Shown here piece after piece: positions 11,701 through 20,019 of a stretch of DNA of 64,000 nt (position 1 is the first letter of the stretch; the number at the start of each line of letters is the position of its first letter). Source of the stretch: a bacterium (GTDB lineage: Bacteria > Sumerlaeota > Sumerlaeia > SLMS01 > JAHLLQ01); the NCBI GenBank assembly GCA_020444065.1, contig JAHLLQ010000001.1, positions 806,001 through 870,000 of the forward strand, written 5' to 3'. The notes below the pieces were generated by a model. The model ran no database searches and was not told the DNA's origin. It saw only the letters and a program-made list of their open reading frames with translations. The translations under genes were made by a program, and so were the position numbers.

Positions 11701-12312
11701 CATGGCGACCTTTCCGCCGTCCCATTCCAGATCTGCCAGCCACCGACCGTGAAACTGTGCTGGATCGTCCCACCAGCAGATGTTGTTCTGCACACGAAGC
11801 CCCTCAGACAAAACATGAATAGGGCCTTCGAAATCCCTAAAGGCGGGATGGTTCTCCACCCGGGGCTGGAAGCCCCAGACGCCGCTGGTCTGGAAATCGG
11901 ATTCGATGCTGGTCGGAGGTGTGTTTTCGATCCCAAGGTTCACGACGTATTGAGCCGCGAACCCCGACAACAAGACACCTCCACCATCCTCGACGAATTC
12001 CCTGACTCGCCGAATCGTTTCAGGCACCGTGGCTTGAGACGGAAGATTCGTGTCTGCCGTATAGTGCCACCAGATCGCCGTTGCGCCATCTAGCGCGTCG
12101 TCTTCCCTCGCCAAATCATTCAGAGAAATATAGCGCGTTTCGAGATTCTCGCCGGCCCATTCGTAGGCCTCGTGAGCCTCCGATTCGACGTCGGCAAACG
12201 CGTTCACCTGACCGATGAGGGCCAACGTCCCTGCGGTCGCTGTCGTCGGCAGCATGGCTCCGGCGAAGAGAACGAATAGTAGGTTCCTGTAGAAGGATAT
12301 CGCTCTGGTCAT
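8722..12312 (-). CDS. Exported GH32 fructan hydrolase-like protein with two GATase-like domains and LamG
   Basis: 1196 aa with four modules. The ATG at 12312 was chosen because it forms an ATGA overlap with the preceding gene and begins a clean signal peptide (cleavage near TATA-G, residue 27). Two similar domains of about 230 residues (about 28-262 and 266-495) follow, each with LALIGQ/IGLLGA, IWWHY/LWWHE, GGGxLLxGFAxQY, DNxxxWWDxPxxFxGxWLAD and GxGKVIVxGxGAF. They resemble glutamine-amidotransferase-like folds such as the DUF4960 type. A LamG-type module spans about 510-715, and GH32 with its beta-sandwich about 735-1190. GH32 landmarks: WTNEPHG with Glu749 where the nucleophile Asp is expected, FRDPYVW (Asp868, transition-state stabiliser) and WEMP (Glu923, acid/base). 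The Asp-to-Glu change makes classical activity uncertain. Confidence 0.85.
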   Translation of the reverse strand: MTRAISFYRNLLFVLFAGAMLPTTATAGTLALIGQVNAFADVESEAHEAYEWAGENLETRYISLNDLAREDDALDGATAIWWHYTADTNLPSQATVPETIRRVREFVEDGGGVLLSGFAAQYVVNLGIENTPPTSIESDFQTSGVWGFQPRVENHPAFRDFEGPIHVLSEGLRVQNNICWWDDPAQFHGRWLADLEWDGGKVAMGEYSVGSGKVIVIGAGAFEWQIDGRENQNRKNLEKLTENTLVYLGAEENSRPDPAELVRHFAERKVRIGLLGAAMRTDMLTAEEGAAYDWAAENAVAEYVPFADLTTHPVSDFDVLWWHEAANIELSEEALEPDTTALLRNYIKDGGGLLLTGFAVQYAVPLGIEDTPPTTVLRDPSRSDGWGFRAWCESHPVFANLPNPFLTVADGTSVDNVLAWWDSPSDFDGIWLADNENTINKVAAGEYRLGRGKVIVVGSGAFDWHTESPNSQRSTLEVFTANLLGYLATPNPRPIDDPSLLAWWRFDRESKDTVLDLASGMVDPIANNYGRPEYRAGAAGDALLLDGFSTWVERDGGCAPMLTDSFTIEAWIAAKVYPPAFAPFINQHNAEAGYTFGVTKFGQWGFRINIGGIWHAIWAPELLPKDEWVHVAATMDSESGLALFLNGEEVERSVVLNAPIHRAEDADLLIGRDNETPFVVDLFPMGVFNGLIDEVKIYDRAMDPAEIAAEFANGNPPAQPDLTVRPDRFEADHLRPQFHVMPASDWTNEPHGLVQMDDGKYHLFYQNNPSGPYWAFIHWGHMASDDLVHWEEYPIALAPQPGMSQEGAWSGDAVNDHGVLSLIYTAVDGSRARIGLARGDEEARHFKPSPDNPIISSRPPGAFMDFRDPYVWKEDATWYCVVGAGVPDVGGTALLYESENLLDWKYLGPLMIGKRAESGFFWEMPVVVDLGEKYFFGVTEMPGRNSYWLGEWKNQKFIPEKTEPTRLEIINHYLSPAVTTDDRGRTIAIGIVPEQRSSEDQLAAGWAHLYGLPRVWSLDERGRLLQQPLDELQQLRGEPTKLRDVPVSSPETDVLDGIGGRALELLLEVDRGNAEQFGLALMRSPGGEEETRLIYDYGAKKFILDRTQSSFQKNVARDVQEGPFALDEGEPLRLHIFIDHSVIEVFAANGRGAFTTRVYPERTDSIEVGAFSTGGTATITKLTAWPMKSIWSAGKQ

Positions 12313-14459
12313 GAGATGTTGGTCCATATGGATTTCATTTTCCAAACGCGAAGGGCCTTAACCACGGCTGTTCCTCCGGCCGCATACATGTCCACACCCA
12401 CCGAGTCGTCCCGCTCCGGATAGACGCGCGTCGTAAGACAAGCGCGATAATTCGCGTAGATCTCCATAATCGATCGATCCACGAATATGCGAAGCCTCAA
12501 CGTCTCTCCATCCTTCAAAACTACGGGAACCTTCTTGTTATTGCGGTCCGTCTCGGGGTTTCGGCTGGAACGTTCCTGATTCACGATGAGGGCTTTCTCA
12601 CCCTGGTCAAAGAAGATGATAGTTTCTTCCTCGCGATCGGGCGATTGGCGCAGGCGGAAGCCAACCTCGCGCACGTCACGCAAATCTATTTCCGCCTCGA
12701 TCTCCAACATGTCGCCTTTGACTTCCGGCAACAGGTTAGCCCCCCCATCCGGAACGGAGAGGTCATCACAGGACCACTCATCACCGCGCAATACTCGCAG
12801 TTCTGGAATGGGCTCGATCTGTAGCTCGCCATCGTCGCCCAGCGTCAATACGCGCGGAAGCGTCTGTACGCTTGCCCAGCCCGCCTTCCACTGAGAGCGA
12901 TCGCTGCGGGCCTCTGGACTCCACGCCATCATCACGCGACGACCTTTTCCATCCAGTTGCACGTGCGGCGCGTAAAAACTTCCCTTCGCGTCGATCTCGC
13001 CGTGTGTTTCCGGGAAGAAATGATGGTCCTCGTATCGCCCGACGAAGTACTGCACATTGCCGTAGGGCTCATGCGAGATCAGCAGTACCCAGCGATCGCC
13101 CAGCGGGAAGAACGATGGGCATTCCCAAACCGTGTGGCTCAGCCCCTCGCTGCCGGTTAAGAGGGAATGCAAATACTCCCACTCAAGCAGATCTTGCGAC
13201 CGGTAGAGTGGCAGAAAGCCGCCCTGATCCTCGACGCCTGAACCGACGATCATGTAGTAGTGTCCATCGTCTTCCTTCCACACCCAGGGATCGCGGAATC
13301 CGCAGGCAGCGATGCCTTTCGGTGGTGCGGGGACTACAGGATTTTGATCTGCCTTCTTGAATTCACGCAAACACTCATCGGCATAGACCAGACATTGGCA
13401 CTCGGGATACACGCCGGTGTAGAGCAACGCCGGTCGGCCGTCGTGTTCAATCGTGCATCCAGAGAAACATCCATCCCGGTCCGGCCCGTCCGGTGATGGA
13501 GCCAATGCGATGGGCAGATGGCGCCAAAAAACAAGGTCCTCCGATACGGCATGTCCCCAGTGCATCGTTCCCCAGTAGGGGCCGTTTGGATTGTGCTGGT
13601 AGAAGAGATGAAACTCGCCCTTCCAGTAGAACATCCCGTTCGGATCGTTCATCCACAGGGCACGGGGAAGGAAATGGAAGGCCGGGCGCTGTGGATCTCT
13701 CGCTGCACGAGCCGCCAGCGCGTCTTCCATTTCGGCCTGCCTTTGAGCAATGTCCTTTGCGCGTTGGAGCACAGTTTCCGAGCCTCCAGAGAGCCAGACG
13801 ATTTCCTCGTCCGTAATGGAACGATCCCAGAACACCGCATGGACGATCTTGCCGGAGAAACGATGTATGGCCTTGCCATCCTGCCACTCACCACCAATTA
13901 CCAACGGTCCCGCTGGCCGGCGCAAACGCCCCGAAGCGGTGCCATGATGGTGCAACAATTGACCGTCCACGTAAAGGTCCAAACGATTGCCGGTGTAGCG
14001 CACTACGATATCGTGCGCGTCGTGGTCCTGGAGCAGATTGAATGGAACCTGCAGGAAGTATAGCTCCAACTCCGTTCCCCATTCGACGATCACGTTGAGC
14101 GGTGAGACACCATCGCCCACGGAGAGGCGCAACAGTCGGTCCGTCGCATCGGTTCCTGCAGACAAAATTGTGCACTCCCCAATGTCCTTGGGCAGTGTCA
14201 GCCGAACGGCAAAGGAGAACTGCTCCGCCTCTGCCGCGACGATCGCATCGAGGCCTTCCTGTGTCACGAGGCTGCCGTTCTTGAAGACTGCGGAGCCCAG
14301 CGTGAGATCCAGATTGCCAACGGGCTCGACTGAAACCTGTCCATTTCGAGTGCGGCCTTTCAGATCCTCAAACTGCCATTGCAGCAGGGCATCCTCAAAA
14401 GGGCTGAGCGTCGCGTCGCGCCGCCTCTTATCTGTTTGTCCAATTGCGGTTGGCATCAT
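12309..14459 (-). CDS. Intracellular GH32 beta-fructosidase (sucrose/fructo-oligosaccharide hydrolase)
   Basis: 716 aa with no signal peptide (MMPTAIGQTDKRRRD), so it probably acts in the cytoplasm. Residues about 20-235 form a LamG/concanavalin-like module (YTGNRLDLYVDGQLLHHHG), an unusual N-terminus for a cytoplasmic GH32. The catalytic propeller has all canonical motifs: WMNDPNG (nucleophile Asp272), FRDPWVW (Asp390) and WECPSFF (acid/base Glu446), followed by the C-terminal beta-sandwich ending in RIFVDRSIMEIY. The start at 14459 has a GAGAGG ribosome site 7 bases upstream. It follows fructokinase by 18 bp and overlaps the exported GH32 gene by 4 bp. Expected role: release fructose from imported oligosaccharides. 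Confidence 0.93.
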   Translation of the reverse strand: MMPTAIGQTDKRRRDATLSPFEDALLQWQFEDLKGRTRNGQVSVEPVGNLDLTLGSAVFKNGSLVTQEGLDAIVAAEAEQFSFAVRLTLPKDIGECTILSAGTDATDRLLRLSVGDGVSPLNVIVEWGTELELYFLQVPFNLLQDHDAHDIVVRYTGNRLDLYVDGQLLHHHGTASGRLRRPAGPLVIGGEWQDGKAIHRFSGKIVHAVFWDRSITDEEIVWLSGGSETVLQRAKDIAQRQAEMEDALAARAARDPQRPAFHFLPRALWMNDPNGMFYWKGEFHLFYQHNPNGPYWGTMHWGHAVSEDLVFWRHLPIALAPSPDGPDRDGCFSGCTIEHDGRPALLYTGVYPECQCLVYADECLREFKKADQNPVVPAPPKGIAACGFRDPWVWKEDDGHYYMIVGSGVEDQGGFLPLYRSQDLLEWEYLHSLLTGSEGLSHTVWECPSFFPLGDRWVLLISHEPYGNVQYFVGRYEDHHFFPETHGEIDAKGSFYAPHVQLDGKGRRVMMAWSPEARSDRSQWKAGWASVQTLPRVLTLGDDGELQIEPIPELRVLRGDEWSCDDLSVPDGGANLLPEVKGDMLEIEAEIDLRDVREVGFRLRQSPDREEETIIFFDQGEKALIVNQERSSRNPETDRNNKKVPVVLKDGETLRLRIFVDRSIMEIYANYRACLTTRVYPERDDSVGVDMYAAGGTAVVKALRVWKMKSIWTNIS

Positions 14460-14477
14460 TCATTTGCCTCTCAAGAA

Positions 14478-15380
14478 TTACTTCCCAATGGGTTCCTTGC
14501 GGACAGCCATGAGGTCTCCAATCGCCTCTCGATCATGGGGCGGCGTCGCGCCGTTCTGGGAGGCCACGAAAGCCCCAACGGCATTGGCGCGCCGCAAGGC
14601 TTCACTCGGCTTCACCCCCGCCAGAAGTCCCGCCAACAGTGTCGCCAGGAAGGAATCCCCGGCACCGACTGCATCGGCCACTTGAACTCGGAAACCGGGG
14701 TCGAACAGCCAGGAGCCCTGGTGCAGAAGACAGGCACCGTCTGCTCCGCACGTCACACAGACCGACTCGATACCGAATCGCTCCGCCAGATTGCGCGCCT
14801 GGTCCTCTTTGCTGCCCGAGAATCCAAAGTGCTTCCCCAGTAGCGCCTGTTCGTGGTCGTTCATCTTCACGACCTTTGAGCATGGAAGGCAGTCCGCTAC
14901 GACATGCAAATCGTCAAAGGGCGGACGAAGATTGATATCGAAGACTGTGTAATCCGCCTTCCGAATCAACGTCTGAATCGTTGCTCGCGAAACTTCCGAT
15001 CGTTGCGCCAAGGAGCCAAAAACGAGCGCGCGCGCTTGTGCCGCAGCGCTCTGCAATTCATGTGTGACCTCGATTGCATCCCAGGCAGAAGGCTGAACGA
15101 CGTCGAATGTGGGACTCCCGCCTGAATCCAGATCCACAATCACGAATCCCGTGGGAAGGTGCTTGTCGACCTGCACGAGGTCCGTGACGAGGCCGCTGCG
15201 CGTCAAACGCCGCAGGACCTCTCGTCCCAGTTCATCGTCCCCCACACGACTGGCGAAACGAACCTGTTGTCCGGCTTCGCGCAGATGACTGGCGACGTTG
15301 TAGGGCGCCCCGCCGAGGAATAAACCGGAGGGCAATGCGTCCCACAAAACCTCGCCCAGGCACAAGATTTCCCCACTCAT
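14478..15380 (-). CDS. PfkB-family fructokinase
   Basis: 300-aa ribokinase-fold sugar kinase. The N-terminus ILCLGEVLWDALPSGLFLGG is the fructokinase-type start, with the substrate loop GGAPYNVASHL. The C-terminal signature VADAVGAGDSFLATLLAGLL contains the catalytic Asp of the GAGD anion hole. Several starts are possible (TTG 15404, ATG 15386, ATG 15380); I prefer 15380 because a GGAG lies 9 bases upstream, whereas it is only 3 bases from the ATG at 15386. It is the first gene of the leftward operon and would produce fructose 6-phosphate (specificity inferred from context). No clear copy of the 18-bp motif lies upstream. Confidence 0.88.
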   Translation of the reverse strand: MSGEILCLGEVLWDALPSGLFLGGAPYNVASHLREAGQQVRFASRVGDDELGREVLRRLTRSGLVTDLVQVDKHLPTGFVIVDLDSGGSPTFDVVQPSAWDAIEVTHELQSAAAQARALVFGSLAQRSEVSRATIQTLIRKADYTVFDINLRPPFDDLHVVADCLPCSKVVKMNDHEQALLGKHFGFSGSKEDQARNLAERFGIESVCVTCGADGACLLHQGSWLFDPGFRVQVADAVGAGDSFLATLLAGLLAGVKPSEALRRANAVGAFVASQNGATPPHDREAIGDLMAVRKEPIGK

Positions 15381-15455
15381 TTCCATGGTCTCCGGAAAAG
15401 TCAAAGTCTCTCAGTGATTTGGGCGTCGTATCAGTTGTTGGTGATTTGGCAGCAG

Positions 15456-15488
15456 GGTTGGGAAGAGGGATTCGCCCTCTTCCCAACC
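15456..15488. terminator. 14-bp perfect hairpin between beta-helix gene and fructokinase
   Basis: GGTTGGGAAGAGGG (15456-15469), loop ATTCG, and CCCTCTTCCCAACC (15475-15488) form a perfect 14-bp stem. It lies 18 bp beyond the stop of the leftward beta-helix gene and upstream of fructokinase. It lacks a U-tract on the minus strand, so it may be an inefficient terminator or an RNA-stabilising 3' hairpin that reduces read-through into the fructokinase operon. Confidence 0.6.
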
Positions 15489-15506
15489 TTCTGTCGCAGG
15501 TGATTG

Positions 15507-17924
15507 TTACTCGAGGTTCAGGATTCGCCAATCGTCAACGGCACTGAAGTCCTGGCCGCTGCCGTCGAGGTCCACGCTAACCGTTCCCTCATCGGGATCG
15601 TCGCTGGAGACTTCGACATTGGCGTCATTGTACGATGCGGTCGCACCGCCGGTGGGAGCAAACCGTACCGTGATCGTGACTGCCGGATCGGCCGGCGCCA
15701 GAGTGAAGGGCGTCCCCGGAGGAGAAACGAGCGAGTACACACCGGCGTCCGTCCCGGTAATCGAGATGCTGGTCACTTCCAGGTCCTGACCACCGACGTT
15801 GTCGATATTGAACGTCAAATCACTCGTCGCCCCGGCTGTAATTGTTCCGTAGTCAAGCAGCGATTCCGTCAGGTTAATGTCCTGATCCGGCGGGGGCGCA
15901 ACGCCCTCACCCTGAAGCGAAACGGGGAAGCTACTTTCATCCGGATCGTCGCTCGTGATGTCGAGTTGAGCCGCGTTGTAGACCTGCGCAGCCGAGGGTT
16001 CGAAGGTCACGTCCAGGGAGGTATTGCCACCAGCGGGAACTGCCACAGGCAGACCACTGGAATCGACAGAGTAGACGGCCTGGTCGGCACCGCTGATGGT
16101 GGCGCCACTAATCGTCAACGTCTCCGTCCCCACATTATCAACTTGGAGAGTAAGGGTCGACGAAGTTCCGGTTACGACCTGTCCAAAGACCAGTGGTGAG
16201 ATCGCATCGATATCCGGTTCGCTCATCTCAAGAGCGCCCATATCCGGGGTCGAGCCCGTGGGATTGGGGCGGGCAGAACCTTCATAGTCGTCTGCGACAC
16301 CCAGATCCACGCCGGCGTTCAGGGCTGCAGAGCCCACGTTCAAGTGGAAGTCCCCGGTGCCGAGACCTGTTGGGTCGGCGTAGAAGTTCGGGTTTGTTGC
16401 CGACACGGAGTTCGATCCGATACCGCCAACGGCCCCGGTTTCACTGCCGCCGATATCGGAAGTCGTTGAGTTGAAGAGTGAGTAATCGACGTCCCAACTA
16501 TTCGTCGCGCGGTTGTTGACGAGCGTGTCCACCATGCCATCGAAGATGCAGTTGCGGATGAAGAACGTCGAATCTGTACCGCCGCCCGAGAAGACCGCGG
16601 CAGCTGAAGAACCATCGTCGGCCGCAAAAGTGCAGTGCTCGAAACTGAAAGAGCCGTTCTCGGCCAGGATAACACCCAAACCGCCTGAGCCACCGCGGAA
16701 GATCGTGTTGGTGAAGTCGCCGCTGCCCGCGCCATTGCCTGCCACGACAACGAGACCAACCGCGCTGCTGCCATAGTCGAAATAGCTGCGGTCGACCGTG
16801 ATGAGAGCCGGATCAAGGCCTGTCGCACGAAGCTGCGAGTCGCCGCCCGGTGCATTGTCGTAGAACAAAGTATCGGACACGTTCAACGTCGTCGAAAATC
16901 CAAAAGCAGTTCCGCCATCATGCTCGATCCAGATGCCTTCCGTGCCGTTGCTGAGAATGTCGCAATTCTCGACATTGATTACGCTGTCTGCGGTGTAGTT
17001 GAAAATGCGGTGAATGCCCTTGTTGCTATTGCTGGAAATGGTGCAATTCTGGAACGTCGCATTGACGGGGCTGAAGAGACCCACGCCGGAGTCGTTTGGC
17101 TGTCCGGTGATCGTCACGCCATCGATGTTCAACGTGCTCAAATCGGTTCCGTCAGGCTTCAGGCCGACCCCCGTGTTGCCGGAGATGGTTCCACCTGTCA
17201 TCGTGAACTGTTCGCCAATGATGATCACGCCGTCGCCGGAGTTATTCTGGATATCCGTATCGGTCGCAGTCACAGTACCATCAAAGTAGAAGAGTCCCGT
17301 GCCGCCGTTGCCGGAAATCGACGAATTGGATATATTCAACTTAGGATCGAATGGCGTTCCCGGCGCGCCAAAGAACACGCCAACTTCAGTATTCGAGTTC
17401 AATTCGCAGTTTGTGACGTTGATGGTCGCTTCGACGCCAACTGTGTCCACGGTGATAGCACGGCGCGTATTGCCATTGAGCGAGCTGTCGCTCACGGAAA
17501 CAGTGTACGTGCCTACTCCGAAGAGTTGAAGGCCGGAGTCGTTGCCACCATCGCCGTTGCCATCGAGAGCGCAACTCTCGATGAAGACATCCGCCGGCGT
17601 ATTCACATTCACGCCGTTGTCGCTGTTGCCTGAAACGGTGAAACCGCGCAGGGTCATTGATGTACATCCCGCAACAACAGACACGCCATCCACGCCGCCG
17701 CTGATGATGGCGCCAATGGGGTCCGATTCAATTGTCAGGTTTTTGTCGACAGAAATCGTGCTATAGGTCCCGCCGTCAATCACCGTCAACGTATCGCCCA
17801 CCGAAGCAGCATTGATTGCTGTCTGGAGGGCAGCGCCACCACCGGAGACATCGGCTGCGAAACCGATCGAGACCATTGCAGTCAAGAGACCCAACGTCAG
17901 TGCCACTTTGCGTATTGATTTCAT
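15507..17924 (-). CDS. Exported right-handed beta-helix protein with two choice-of-anchor D domains
   Basis: 805 aa. The signal peptide MKSIRKVALTLGLLTAMVSI ends near GFA-A (residue 23); the start has AAGGAGAG upstream. Residues about 30-555 are a parallel beta-helix built of short repeats of the type xITxxxIxGNxxxGV, with many Asn/Gly turns; the segment begins GGAALQTAINAASVGDTLTV, typical of proteins with polysaccharide-lyase-like folds. Two ASPM/SPD-2/Hydin-like (choice-of-anchor D) domains follow, each containing FGQVVTGTSSTLTLQVDNVG-like or YGTITAGATSDLTFNIDNVG-like strands and TSDDPDE. It ends in the short tail DDWRILNLE. No catalytic residues were identified; it could bind or degrade polysaccharide. 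It is a paralogue of the neighbouring 644-aa protein. Confidence 0.82.
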   Translation of the reverse strand: MKSIRKVALTLGLLTAMVSIGFAADVSGGGAALQTAINAASVGDTLTVIDGGTYSTISVDKNLTIESDPIGAIISGGVDGVSVVAGCTSMTLRGFTVSGNSDNGVNVNTPADVFIESCALDGNGDGGNDSGLQLFGVGTYTVSVSDSSLNGNTRRAITVDTVGVEATINVTNCELNSNTEVGVFFGAPGTPFDPKLNISNSSISGNGGTGLFYFDGTVTATDTDIQNNSGDGVIIIGEQFTMTGGTISGNTGVGLKPDGTDLSTLNIDGVTITGQPNDSGVGLFSPVNATFQNCTISSNSNKGIHRIFNYTADSVINVENCDILSNGTEGIWIEHDGGTAFGFSTTLNVSDTLFYDNAPGGDSQLRATGLDPALITVDRSYFDYGSSAVGLVVVAGNGAGSGDFTNTIFRGGSGGLGVILAENGSFSFEHCTFAADDGSSAAAVFSGGGTDSTFFIRNCIFDGMVDTLVNNRATNSWDVDYSLFNSTTSDIGGSETGAVGGIGSNSVSATNPNFYADPTGLGTGDFHLNVGSAALNAGVDLGVADDYEGSARPNPTGSTPDMGALEMSEPDIDAISPLVFGQVVTGTSSTLTLQVDNVGTETLTISGATISGADQAVYSVDSSGLPVAVPAGGNTSLDVTFEPSAAQVYNAAQLDITSDDPDESSFPVSLQGEGVAPPPDQDINLTESLLDYGTITAGATSDLTFNIDNVGGQDLEVTSISITGTDAGVYSLVSPPGTPFTLAPADPAVTITVRFAPTGGATASYNDANVEVSSDDPDEGTVSVDLDGSGQDFSAVDDWRILNLE

Positions 17925-17976
17925 TTATCTCTCTCCTTGCTTGTCGTGTTCATTTCACGTGCGATGTTGGAGAAGG

Positions 17977-18007
17977 GGCGGCGACGGAGATTGAGCCGTT
18001 CGCCGCC
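17977..18007 (-). terminator. Hairpin downstream of the second beta-helix gene
   Basis: GGCGGCGA (17977-17984) and TCGCCGCC (18000-18007) pair, with an additional inner CGG/CCG, just beyond the 3' end of the gene that stops at 18033. No U-tract follows on the minus strand, so the terminator assignment is tentative. Confidence 0.35.
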
Positions 18008-18032
18008 TTCCCTGTGGACGAAGAAGAATCTC

Positions 18033-19967
18033 TTAGTACAGCGACCACTGGGTAACGCCTGCCACGGCACCGTACTCGTAGGCGCCCATGTCCGGTGCAG
18101 ATCCGGAGGGCCGCACTGCTCCATCCAGATCATCCGTGACACCGAGGGTATCCCCAGCGTCGATCGCCGGCGAACCGGCCTGCAGATGGAAGTCGCCAGT
18201 ACCTGGTCCCGAAGAATCGGTCACAAACAGCGGGTCCTGACCCAGTTTATCGTTTGCGCCAGACGATACACCGGAGCCGATGGTGTTCGAATTGCAGTAG
18301 AGCACATTGTAGTCGCTGTCGATGCTCGCATTGGCATTCGTGCCATTCACGGCATTCAGACCAATATCCCAGCCGGCCACGATGCAGTTGCGCATGGTGA
18401 CGCTGGCGGGATTCAAAGCACCCTCAAACACCTCGGCCGTCACAGCGGCTTCATCCGTTTCACCGCTGCCTACTAACGTACAATGAGTCAACGTTGCTTC
18501 TGCATTACCGATCAGATCTGCTGAGGCAATGTTCACGACTTTCAGGCCGCCGCTCGAAGCGCCATCGTCCAGCAGGCAGTTTGTGAAGTCGTGGGTGCCA
18601 GCGCCGACGAGGGCGATATTGTCCTTGGTTCCGTTGCCTTGCACGAACGTGCTGCGCTCGGCCACCAGGTTCCTCACCCCATCGCCGTCGAACAGGATGT
18701 TCCCTTCGCTGTCTCCGGCCACGTTGTTGTAGCTCACCGATGTATCAGTCAACGTCACATCGATTGGCATGCCGATGACCAGGATTCCAACCTTCTGGTT
18801 GCTTTCGACCGTGCAGCCATTGAGGTTCAGAATCGTCGACGTTCCGTTGTCATTGAACAGACGCGCGATACCTTCTGTACTGTTGTTCTGAATCGAGCAA
18901 TTGGTGAATGTGTAGTTTCCCTGGCCGAATATGCCGAGACCCATCTCTCCATTGCCGTGAAACTCGGTTCCCGTCACATTGGCCGTCAGGTTTCCTGCAC
19001 CGCCATCCGGCTGGAAGCCAACGGTGGCGTTGTCACTCACCGAACCGCCGGTCATCGTGACGCTGATGGGGCCGTAGGCGTTGTTGAAGGCAAACCCGCG
19101 GCCATTCCCGTCGATCGTGCAGTTCTGCACGATGAAGTTGCCAGCGGCGAACCGAATCACGCCATGATCGCCGTTCCCCATGATCGTGACCCCGTCAATG
19201 GTATAGTCACGCGCCGCAGGTCCGGAGGCGTTATCGTCCAGAAACAGCCCGTGGCCAACATTAGTGGAAATCGAGCCGCCGGTGATCGTGCCCGTCCCAA
19301 AGAAGTCCACCATGCCTGCTCCACCATTGTTCGTGATGTCGCAGTTCGTCAGCAGGAAGTCGACCGACAGTCCGCCGGGTTTACCCAGCAGGACGCCTTC
19401 GTTGGTGTTCCCGTCGATCGTCACCCCGCTGGCATCGATACTGATGGTGCCGGGGCTGTCGAACGTCCAACCACGGTGCGAGTTGCCACTGAAAGTCGAA
19501 TTCGCGATGGTCAGGTCGAGGGTCGCCGCACCAATGTCCGTCTGGTGCAGGCCGGAACCACCACCGCTTCCAGATGTACCATTGCCGTCCACGTTGCAAT
19601 CCGTGATGGCCAAGGCCCCGCCGCTCTCGATTGAGATACCGTGGAAGCCGGCGCCGCTGATCGTGAAGTTCTCGATCGTCACATCCGCCGCCTGAACGGT
19701 CACGCCGCTATCCAGGGATGTCCCCGTAATCGTGGCTTTGCCATTCTGCGACAGAAGTGTCAGGTTCTTGTCGATCGTGACGGCTTCATTCGCCGAGTAA
19801 GATGACGCGTCCACGAGAATACGGTCGGTATCCACCGTTCCCGCGTCATCAATGGCGGCCTGGATGGTCGAAAAGTCGGCCGGGACATTTATGTCCGCTG
19901 CCAGCCCAGAACCCGTCAGGAGACCGGCGGCAACGGCAATGGCAGCTACTTTGTTGAAGTTCTTCAT
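18033..19967 (-). CDS. Exported right-handed beta-helix protein
   Basis: 644 aa. The ATG at 19967 gives the signal peptide MKNFNKVAAIAVAAGLLTGS, cleaved near GLA-A; TGGAG lies 8 bases upstream. DINVPADFSTIQAAIDDA is the common entry into pectate-lyase-like beta-helices. The rest is a series of coils with repeated GNxxxG and xxIxNCxIxxN patterns up to about residue 620 (DPLFVTDSSGPGTGDFHLQ then GSPAIDAGD, a segment shared by the neighbouring 805-aa protein). It lacks the choice-of-anchor domains of that protein and ends AGVTQWSLY. Tandem duplication with the 805-aa gene is likely. No enzyme activity can be assigned. Confidence 0.82.
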   Translation of the reverse strand: MKNFNKVAAIAVAAGLLTGSGLAADINVPADFSTIQAAIDDAGTVDTDRILVDASSYSANEAVTIDKNLTLLSQNGKATITGTSLDSGVTVQAADVTIENFTISGAGFHGISIESGGALAITDCNVDGNGTSGSGGGSGLHQTDIGAATLDLTIANSTFSGNSHRGWTFDSPGTISIDASGVTIDGNTNEGVLLGKPGGLSVDFLLTNCDITNNGGAGMVDFFGTGTITGGSISTNVGHGLFLDDNASGPAARDYTIDGVTIMGNGDHGVIRFAAGNFIVQNCTIDGNGRGFAFNNAYGPISVTMTGGSVSDNATVGFQPDGGAGNLTANVTGTEFHGNGEMGLGIFGQGNYTFTNCSIQNNSTEGIARLFNDNGTSTILNLNGCTVESNQKVGILVIGMPIDVTLTDTSVSYNNVAGDSEGNILFDGDGVRNLVAERSTFVQGNGTKDNIALVGAGTHDFTNCLLDDGASSGGLKVVNIASADLIGNAEATLTHCTLVGSGETDEAAVTAEVFEGALNPASVTMRNCIVAGWDIGLNAVNGTNANASIDSDYNVLYCNSNTIGSGVSSGANDKLGQDPLFVTDSSGPGTGDFHLQAGSPAIDAGDTLGVTDDLDGAVRPSGSAPDMGAYEYGAVAGVTQWSLY

Positions 19968-20019
19968 TGTTGATACTCCATGCAAATGGTTTTGGGTGGT
20001 GGGCTAATGGGCCCGATTT

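Noticed and set aside
15385-15415. Possible copy of the fructan 18-bp motif before fructokinase
   Set aside because: Only TTTGAC and a few other bases match; too weak compared with the four good copies.
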